Shown piece by piece: positions 6,871-11,748 of a DNA stretch of 11,748 bases. The position numbers and the translations under genes were made by a program. The stretch comes from Gemmatimonadaceae bacterium (lineage in GTDB: Bacteria > Gemmatimonadota > Gemmatimonadetes > Gemmatimonadales > Gemmatimonadaceae), in assembly GCA_025453855.1 (NCBI GenBank), contig JALOPO010000106.1:1-11748 (forward strand), written 5' to 3'. Position 1 is the stretch's first letter. Every line of letters starts with the position of its first letter. Under the pieces are notes generated by a model, which saw only the letters and a program-made list of their open reading frames with translations, had not been told where the DNA came from and did no database searches.

Positions 6871-7518
6871 CTAGCGGCTCGCAACGTCGGCGGGCGCGAC
6901 CGCCGGCAGCGTGGGGCTGGCCACGAAGCGCGCCGCGTCGGGAAAGGGCTGCTCCCGCGCCGTCATGCTCCCGCGCGCCCGCGCCGCCGCGAGCCACGCC
7001 TCGTATTCGCTCGCCACCAGCCCCTCGCTCGCGTCCTGCCGCGCCGCGGCCCGTGTCGCGAGATGATTGGCGTACTCGTTCTGCGGGTGTCCCGCGTGGC
7101 CGCGCACCCAGAGCCACGCGACCTCGTGGCCACTCGCGCGCACCGTCTGCAGCGCCTCCTGCCAGAGCGCGAGGTTCTCCACCGGCTTGCCGTCGGCCTT
7201 GCGCCATGCGCGCTTGTGCCAGCCGAAGACCCAGTTCGTGAGCCCGTCCACCAGGTAGCGCGAGTCGGTGGTGAACGACACGCTCAGCGGCTCCCCCTTC
7301 ACGCTCAGCGCCGCGAAGGCGGCGATCACGCTGCGCAGCGCCATCCGGTTGTTCGTCGTGTCGCGTTCGCTCAGCCAGAAGTCGCGGCGCACCATCGCCC
7401 CCGACGGCGTGCGGAACTCCACCAGCCCGCCGGCACCCCCCGGTGCTCCCTCGCGCTGGCCGTTGCCCAGGCAGCTCTCGTCGGCGAAGACGGCGACCAG
7501 CGGATGGCGCGCGCTCAC
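6871..7518 (-). CDS. rnhA: Ribonuclease HI with non-canonical active site
   Basis: This 215-residue protein aligns along its first 165 residues with bacterial RNase HI, which cleaves RNA in RNA:DNA hybrids. Landmarks are 'FADESCLGNG' (Asp13), 'TTNNRMALRSVI', 'SFTTDSRYLVDGL' (Asp85), 'WVFGWHKRAWRKADGKPVEN' and 'WVRGHAGHPQNEYANHLA' (His141). Against the E. coli Asp10-Glu48-Asp70-Asp134 tetrad, the Glu48 position is Ala60 and the Asp134 position is Asn151, next to His152. The first and third Asp and the loop His are kept. Glu14 follows Asp13 and might compensate; that is inference. Residues 166-215 form an extra Ala-rich tail. The GTG at 7518 overlaps the upstream stop by 4 nt (GTGA), which decides the start and suggests co-translation with the small gene. 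Confidence 0.92.
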   Translation of the reverse strand: MSARHPLVAVFADESCLGNGQREGAPGGAGGLVEFRTPSGAMVRRDFWLSERDTTNNRMALRSVIAAFAALSVKGEPLSVSFTTDSRYLVDGLTNWVFGWHKRAWRKADGKPVENLALWQEALQTVRASGHEVAWLWVRGHAGHPQNEYANHLATRAAARQDASEGLVASEYEAWLAAARARGSMTAREQPFPDAARFVASPTLPAVAPADVASR

Positions 7519-7730
7519 GCGCCCACGAGGTGCAGGCGCGTCATGTCGTCGAGCGGGACGATGAGCTGGTGCCCGCTCGACGGGTTCGTCGTCTCGAGCG
7601 CCTCGCGACCGCCCGTGGCGCGGATGCGCACCGGGAGCACCACGTGCTCGGCGCCGCGCCACGTGAAGGCGACGCGCAGCCCCTCGCCGATCGCGCGCTC
7701 CAGCGCGTCGTACTCCGTCGTCGTCAGCAT
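7515..7730 (-). CDS. Small WYL-like protein
   Basis: This 71-residue protein starts at ATG 7730 and ends overlapping the RNase HI start. The order 'AIGEGLRVAFTWRGAEHVVLP' then 'ETTNPSSGHQLIVPLDDMTRLHLV' resembles the core of WYL domains: a strand, a basic/aromatic turn, a short helix and a final strand with 'PLDDM..L'. WYL domains sense ligands, often nucleic acids, in larger regulators. Here the domain stands alone without a helix-turn-helix, so the assignment is tentative. It lies 47 nt after the M20 stop and is probably in the same transcript. The Shine-Dalgarno is weak. Confidence 0.7.
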   Translation of the reverse strand: MLTTTEYDALERAIGEGLRVAFTWRGAEHVVLPVRIRATGGREALETTNPSSGHQLIVPLDDMTRLHLVGA

Positions 7731-7777
7731 GCGCGCAATCTCGCGCCCCGCGGAACCCCTCTCGCGCCGCGTCCGTC

Positions 7778-8935
7778 TCAGGCGCACCACGCGCGTGCCA
7801 GCCCTTCGAGCACCGCGGCCGCCGCCTCCACCTCGGCGAGCGGCACCCACTCGGTGGCGGCGTGCGCGAGCGCGATGTCGCCCGGGCCGTAGCAGACCGC
7901 GGGGATCCCGGCCGCGTTGAGGAGCGCCGCATCGGTCCAGCAGCCAAGCCCCTCGATCGGCGCCGCCTCGCCGGCGTGCGCGGCGGTCGCGCGCTGCAGC
8001 GCACGCACGATCGGCGCATCGGTGGCCACGTCGCTCGGGGCCTGCACGAGCGGCACCGTCCACTCCACGCGCAGCGCAGGCAGCGCCGCCTGCAGCGCGG
8101 CCACGATGCGTGTCGCCTCGTCGTGCACCGTCTGCGCGTCCTCGCCCGGGACGGTGCGCCGCTCCACGCGCAGCACGCAGCGGTCGGGATAGGTGCTCCA
8201 CCCGCTCCCGCCCGTGATCGTCGATGCGTGCACGCTGGCGTGGCCGAGGAGTGGATGCGTGACGCTGCGCAGCACGTCGCGGCCGTGCGTGGTCCAGGCC
8301 ACCGCGAGCTGTGCGGCATGCGCGATCGCATCGACGCCGATGTCGTGCCGGCTCCCGTGCGCGGCCACGCCGTGCACGGTGAACTCGAGCCACGCGAAAC
8401 CCTTGTGCGCCGGGCAGATCGCCAGGCGCGTCGGCTCGGTGACCACCGCCGCGTCGGCGCGCACGCCGGCGGCGAGCAGCGCGCGCGTCCCGATCGACGC
8501 GTACTCCTCGTCGCACACCGCGGCCACGATCACCTCGCCCGGCAGTCCGTCCCCGGCGGCGCGGTGCGCCGCGACGCACATCGCGGCGATCCCCGCCTTC
8601 ATGTCGCACGCCCCGCGCGCGTAGAGTCGCCCGTCCGCGACGTGCGGCGCGAACGGCGCGTGCGTCATCCCGTCGGTCCCCACCACGTCGAGGTGCCCGT
8701 TGAAGAGGAGCGTCGGCGCGCCGGGCCTCGCCGCGCCGATGCGCGCCACGAGGTTGGGACGCCCCGGTGCCGCGTCCTGCCACTGCAGGCGGAAGCCCCA
8801 GCCGCCGAGCACCTCGGCCAGCACGTGCGCGCAGTTCGCCTCGCCCGGCGCACCGGGGACGAGATCGGGGTTGCGCGAGTCGACGCGCACCAGCGTCTCG
8901 AGCAGCGCGCGCGCGTCGCCGGGGCGCACGGGCAT
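7778..8935 (-). CDS. M20 family deacylase/peptidase (ArgE/DapE-like)
   Basis: This 385-residue zinc hydrolase has the family's normal length. Metal and catalytic residues are in 'LLFNGHLDVVGTDGM' (His81, Asp83), 'YARGACDMKAG' (Asp111), 'AVCDEEYASIGTRAL' (Glu143 general base, Glu144), 'VVTEPTRL' (Glu167) and 'GPGDIALAHAATEWV' (His358). The dimerisation-domain His is in 'VHGVAAHGSRHDIG'. Relatives include acetylornithine deacetylase and succinyl-diaminopimelate desuccinylase; the substrate cannot be fixed from sequence, and no arginine or lysine biosynthesis gene adjoins it. The ATG at 8935 lies 8 nt after the GHMP kinase stop (8944), so the two are almost certainly co-transcribed. This neighbour points to trimming of an acylated or amide-linked small molecule, as inference. 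Confidence 0.95.
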   Translation of the reverse strand: MPVRPGDARALLETLVRVDSRNPDLVPGAPGEANCAHVLAEVLGGWGFRLQWQDAAPGRPNLVARIGAARPGAPTLLFNGHLDVVGTDGMTHAPFAPHVADGRLYARGACDMKAGIAAMCVAAHRAAGDGLPGEVIVAAVCDEEYASIGTRALLAAGVRADAAVVTEPTRLAICPAHKGFAWLEFTVHGVAAHGSRHDIGVDAIAHAAQLAVAWTTHGRDVLRSVTHPLLGHASVHASTITGGSGWSTYPDRCVLRVERRTVPGEDAQTVHDEATRIVAALQAALPALRVEWTVPLVQAPSDVATDAPIVRALQRATAAHAGEAAPIEGLGCWTDAALLNAAGIPAVCYGPGDIALAHAATEWVPLAEVEAAAAVLEGLARAWCA

Positions 8936-8943
8936 GGCGCGGC

Positions 8944-9894
8944 TCAGCGCGGCGCGAGCGCGCCGTCGCGCGTGACCACCACCCCCTCGCGCGCCACGCG
9001 CACGGGGAGGAGCTCGGCATGGCGCGCGACCGCCGCGCGCACGGCGTCGACGCGATCGGCGCGCGCGATCACGGCCACGCACCCGCCGCCGCTTGCGCCG
9101 AGCGCCTTGGTGCCGAGCGCGCCCGCGAGCGCCGCCTCGTGCACGATGGCGTCGATCGTCGGCGTCGTGATCTCGGCGTGCAGCGCGCGCTGGTGCGCCC
9201 AGTGCTCGTGCACGAGCGTCCCGAGCGCGTCCACGTCGCCCTCGCGCAGCGCACGCGCCATCTCGCCGGCGAGCCAGGCCATCGCGTCGAGCGCATCGCA
9301 GACGCGCGGGTCGCGCGCGACGTAGGCGTCGGTGACGAGCGTGATGGTGCGCGCCGAGATGCGCGATTCACCGGTGTAGGCGACGATGCAGCGCGCCTCG
9401 AGGTCGGCGATGGTCGCGTCGCCCAGCGGGATGGGCGTGGCGGTGGTGGTCGCGCCACAGGCCAGGTGGAGCGCACCGCCGAAGGCGGCCGCATAGTGGT
9501 CCTGGCACCCACCCGGGACCTTGAGCTCCTCCACCTCGGTGGTGCGGCTCCATTCGGCCAGCTCGGCGCCGGCGAGCGGCGCGCCGGCGTTCGCCGCGAG
9601 CGCCGCCGCGATCGCCACGCCCGCCGCGGCCGAGCCACCGAGCCCCGAGCCGAGCGGGATGTCGCTCCGCAAGGCGAGCGAGACGTTGGGCGCGCCGGCG
9701 CGCAGCCAGGCGACGCGCGGGAGAGCGTTGTAGGTGGAAACGGCAACGGGCGCCGGCGTCACGATCGCCGTCGCCCGCAACTCGATCGCGACGTTGCACA
9801 CCGTGCCGCCGCGCTCCGTCGTGTAGGGCGGCACATCGGTCCACCCGCCCCCGAAGTCGATCCGACCCGGCGCGGTGGCGACGATGCGCGCCAT
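8944..9894 (-). CDS. GHMP sugar kinase (heptose/fucose kinase-like)
   Basis: This 316-residue protein has all three GHMP signatures. Motif 1 is 'APGRIDFGGGWTDVPPY' (8-24). The ATP-binding motif 2 is 'PLGSGLGGSAAAG' (80-92). Motif 3 is 'KALGASGGGCV' (263-273). 'VPGGCQDHYAAAFGG' (127-140) carries the likely catalytic Asp132. The motif 1 wording is closest to heptose-7-phosphate kinase and L-fucokinase-type members rather than homoserine or mevalonate kinases, so an anomeric sugar kinase is likely; the exact sugar is unknown. No nucleotidyltransferase, isomerase or phosphatase of a GDP-heptose pathway is adjacent. The stretch between motifs 1 and 2 is rather short. The gene starts 7 nt after the phasin-like gene's stop (9902) and precedes the M20 gene by 8 nt. 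Confidence 0.93.
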   Translation of the reverse strand: MARIVATAPGRIDFGGGWTDVPPYTTERGGTVCNVAIELRATAIVTPAPVAVSTYNALPRVAWLRAGAPNVSLALRSDIPLGSGLGGSAAAGVAIAAALAANAGAPLAGAELAEWSRTTEVEELKVPGGCQDHYAAAFGGALHLACGATTTATPIPLGDATIADLEARCIVAYTGESRISARTITLVTDAYVARDPRVCDALDAMAWLAGEMARALREGDVDALGTLVHEHWAHQRALHAEITTPTIDAIVHEAALAGALGTKALGASGGGCVAVIARADRVDAVRAAVARHAELLPVRVAREGVVVTRDGALAPR

Positions 9895-9901
9895 CCGACG
9901 C

Positions 9902-10651
9902 CTACTTCTTCTTCGCGGCCTTGGCCGGTGCCTTGGCCGCAGCCTTGGCGGGCGCCTTGGCGGCAGCCTTGGCCGCGGGTGCCTTGGCCGCGGTCTTGGA
10001 GGCCGGCGCCTTGGTCGCGGCGGGCTTGGCCGGTGCCGCCGCCTTCGGGGCGGTCTTCGCGACCGGTGCCTTGGCCGCCGGCGCCGCTGTCTTGGCCACG
10101 GGCTTTGCCGCCTTCGGCTCCTCGCCCTTCGCGATCGGCGTCTTCACCACCGACTTGGCGGCGGGCTTGGACTCCACGACCCCGCCCGGGAGGACGATCG
10201 GCGGCGGCGGCTGCGTGGCGGCGCCGGGCGTCGGCGGGAGCGAGAGCTCCTGCGCGAGCTTGGCGAGCGAGTCGACGCGCTGCGCGGCCGGCTTGCCGGG
10301 GAGCGGCGGGAGCTTGGGCCCCTCGCTCCCCTTCTTCTTCCCGGCCGCCTCGGCCACCTCGTCGAGCAGCGACTGCGCGTCGTCGGCCGACATGAGATGG
10401 CGACGGCGGAAGTAGTCGACCACGTCGCGCGTGGCATCGACGCTCAGGTCGTCCGCGCCGATGGCGGAGCGCAGGATGTTGCGCAGCGCGTTCGCCATCT
10501 TGCTCCCGGCCTCGAGCGTGATCTCGTTGGCCCGGGCCGTCATCTCGGCGATGGTGTCCTTGATGTCGGTGCCGCGGTGGCCGGGGCTGCGCTTCGGCGG
10601 CGCCGCAGGCGTCGCGGCCTCGGCGGGAGCAGCGGGCGCGTCGGGAGTCAT
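9902..10651 (-). CDS. Phasin-like protein with histone H1-like Ala/Lys/Pro tail
   Basis: This 249-residue protein has three parts. Residues 1-25 are Ala/Pro-rich. Residues about 28-104 form an amphipathic helical domain ('DIKDTIAEMTARANEITLE', then 'YFRRRHLMSADDAQSLLDEV') that resembles the COG3937 polyhydroxyalkanoate regulator/phasin pattern, which commonly ends in 'RGELSKEEAKELLDEL'. Residues about 160-249 are a basic tail of repeated Ala-Lys-Pro units ending in three lysines, as in eukaryotic histone H1 and in Pseudomonas PhaF. PhaF binds PHA granules with its N-terminus and DNA non-specifically with its tail; a similar granule- or nucleoid-binding role is inferred. It heads the 10651-6871 unit, under a candidate promoter at 10769-10796. 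No clear Shine-Dalgarno precedes ATG 10651. Confidence 0.88.
   Translation of the reverse strand: MTPDAPAAPAEAATPAAPPKRSPGHRGTDIKDTIAEMTARANEITLEAGSKMANALRNILRSAIGADDLSVDATRDVVDYFRRRHLMSADDAQSLLDEVAEAAGKKKGSEGPKLPPLPGKPAAQRVDSLAKLAQELSLPPTPGAATQPPPPIVLPGGVVESKPAAKSVVKTPIAKGEEPKAAKPVAKTAAPAAKAPVAKTAPKAAAPAKPAATKAPASKTAAKAPAAKAAAKAPAKAAAKAPAKAAKKK
9905..10130 (-). repeat. Degenerate Ala-Lys-Pro coding repeat
   Basis: The 3' end of the phasin-like gene is built from degenerate 12-15-nt units around GCC AAG GCG, giving AKAPAK-type peptides about every 4-6 residues. Such tracts expand and contract by slippage, so copy number may vary between strains and may collapse in assemblies. The repeat is within the coding frame and has no stop or shift. 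Confidence 0.7.
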
Positions 10652-10768
10652 GTGCGGTGGGGAAGGCAGGCCGGCGCCCTGGAACGGGCCGGGCCGCGTG
10701 TGATTCGAGGCACGTCAGGGCACGATGGGTCGCCCGTGCGGGCGCCCCGGTCGGCTGGAAACGGCGTA

Positions 10769-10796
10769 AGTATATGTCTGAGCGGGACGTACGCAA
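10769..10796 (-). promoter_or_regulatory. Candidate sigma70-type promoter for the phasin-kinase unit
   Basis: Reading the minus strand, TTGCGT (10796-10791) and TATACT (10774-10769) are 16 nt apart. The -10 matches the consensus in five of six positions and the -35 in its first three. It lies in the least GC-rich part of the divergent gap, about 118 nt upstream of the phasin-like start, leaving a long 5' leader. The plus-strand CoA-transferase must also have its promoter in 10652-10869, but I could not choose one. Confidence 0.35.
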
Positions 10797-10869
10797 GAGG
10801 AACAGCGCCCGGTTTCAACGCCGCCTCCGTCGGGAAAACCAGTACCAGTCAGGACAACATCGACACAGC

Positions 10870-11748
10870 ATGGACACATCATTGCCGCTGAGCGGGCTTC
10901 GCGTTCTCGATCTCACCCGCGTCCTCGCCGGTCCGCTCTGCACGATGGCGCTGGGCGACCTTGGCGCCGACGTGATCAAGGTCGAGCGCACCGGGAGCGG
11001 CGACGATACGCGCGGCTGGGGACCACCGTTCGACGCGCAGGGGCGCGCCGCGTACTTCCTGAGCGCGAACCGCAACAAGCGGAGCCTCGCCGCCGACCTC
11101 GACGACAGCGCCGACCAGCAGCTGCTGCGCTCGCTGATCGCCGAGTGCGACGTCGTGGTCGAGAACTTCCTCCCGGGTGCGCTCGCGCGACGCGGGCTTG
11201 ATCCAGCTTCGATGCTGGCATCGAATCCGCGACTGATCTGGGTCACGATCGCCGGCTTCGAGCGCGAGCCGATGCGCCCCGGCTACGACTTCGTGATGCA
11301 GGCCGAGTGCGGCTGGATGAGCGTCACCGGGGAGCCGGACGGCACGCCGCTGCGTGCGGCGGTCGCCTTCGTCGATGTGCTCACCGGACGTGATGCAACG
11401 ATCGCCCTCCTCGCCGCTGTCGCCGGCCGCGAGCGCGGCACGCTCGCGGCGGACCAACGTCATGTCGTCGTGACGCTCGAGCGTTCGGCGATCGCCGGCC
11501 TCGCCAATGTCGCCCAGAACGTCCTCGTCTCGGGGGCCGACGCCGCCCGGTGGGGCAATGCCCACGCCAATCTCGTCCCGTACCAGCTCTTCGCGGCGGC
11601 CGATCGGCCGATCGTGATCGCGGTCGGGAGCGATGCGCAGTGGCGGGCGCTGGCCGGCGTGCTGGGCGACGATGCCCTGCTTGGCGATCCCGCCTTCGCC
11701 ACCAACGCCGGCCGCGTCCGCGACCGGGAGCGCTGTGTGGCGGGCGTG
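10870..11748 (+). CDS. CaiB/BaiF (class III) CoA-transferase, 3' end outside window
   Basis: 293 codons are visible from ATG 10870 to the right edge with no stop. Family signatures appear in order: 'LSGLRVLDLTRVLAGPLCTM' (7-26), 'LGDLGADVIKVER' (28-40), 'YFLSANRNKRSLAADL' (62-77), 'DVVVENFLPGALARRGLD' (94-111), 'GYDFVMQAECGWMSVTGEPD' (138-157) and 'AFVDVLTG' (166-173), whose Asp169 is the catalytic carboxylate that carries the CoA during transfer. 'RWGNAHANLVPYQLFAAADRP' follows. These enzymes move CoA between carboxylic acids without an acyl-enzyme ping-pong step; the substrate is not evident (formyl, succinyl, carnitine and aromatic acids are all known). It is divergent from the phasin-like unit, 218 nt away. 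The initiator is chosen from the family N-terminus; only a weak, distant AGGA precedes it. Confidence 0.95.
   Translation, partial: MDTSLPLSGLRVLDLTRVLAGPLCTMALGDLGADVIKVERTGSGDDTRGWGPPFDAQGRAAYFLSANRNKRSLAADLDDSADQQLLRSLIAECDVVVENFLPGALARRGLDPASMLASNPRLIWVTIAGFEREPMRPGYDFVMQAECGWMSVTGEPDGTPLRAAVAFVDVLTGRDATIALLAAVAGRERGTLAADQRHVVVTLERSAIAGLANVAQNVLVSGADAARWGNAHANLVPYQLFAAADRPIVIAVGSDAQWRALAGVLGDDALLGDPAFATNAGRVRDRERCVAGV

Noticed and set aside
5619..7241. Plus-strand open frame of about 540 codons spanning several minus-strand genes
   Set aside because: It crosses the boundaries of the zinc-ribbon, long protein and RNase HI genes and is arginine-rich throughout.
8767..10395. Plus-strand open frame of about 540 codons opposite the GHMP kinase and phasin-like gene
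   Set aside because: The Arg/Pro/Trp-rich translation has no family pattern and both antisense genes are clear.
1..11748. CRISPR array, tRNA, rRNA, insertion sequence or prophage attachment site
   Set aside because: I saw no direct-repeat array, cloverleaf, transposase or terminal inverted repeats anywhere in the window.

Overview
The window is very GC-rich and densely coded, with short or overlapping gene junctions. The style fits a Gemmatimonadota-like soil or sediment bacterium: an exported protein with an Ala-Gln signal-peptidase site, a 'DESCLGN' RNase HI, and lineage-type hypothetical proteins. This assignment is inference from composition and family resemblance; the window has no rRNA or tRNA gene to confirm it.

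Layout. (a) 1-3027, minus strand: a tightly packed run of acetyl-CoA acyltransferase (thiolase), an exported protein of unknown function, and a membrane-associated protein that runs off the left edge. (b) 3028-3368: a non-coding divergent region with a strong 12-bp hairpin. (c) 3369-4769, plus strand: a maltokinase-fold protein that has lost its catalytic signatures. (d) 4830-6767, minus strand: a YihX-like HAD phosphatase broken by an internal deletion, an intact double zinc-ribbon protein, and a long protein whose C-terminal nuclease-like domain is frameshifted and probably internally deleted. (e) 6871-10651, minus strand: a phasin/histone-H1-like protein, a GHMP sugar kinase, an M20 deacylase/peptidase, a 71-residue WYL-like protein and an RNase HI with a non-canonical active site. 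(f) 10652-10869: a divergent promoter region, relatively AT-rich in its right half. (g) 10870 to the right edge, plus strand: a class III (CaiB/BaiF) CoA-transferase.

How the genes may work together. The thiolase, phasin-like protein and CoA-transferase all touch acyl-CoA or polyhydroxyalkanoate metabolism, but they are in separate transcription units and no PHA synthase or reductase is visible, so a pathway link is only suggestive. The maltokinase-like gene and the YihX-like phosphatase lie tail to tail; both belong to sugar-phosphate families and both look catalytically compromised.

Most notable signals: the probable pseudo-maltokinase; the RNase HI lacking the canonical Glu and the last Asp of its catalytic tetrad; and two lesions about 830 bp apart, both shifting frame in the same sense, on either side of an intact zinc-ribbon gene. 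The lesions could be genuine gene decay or an assembly fault.
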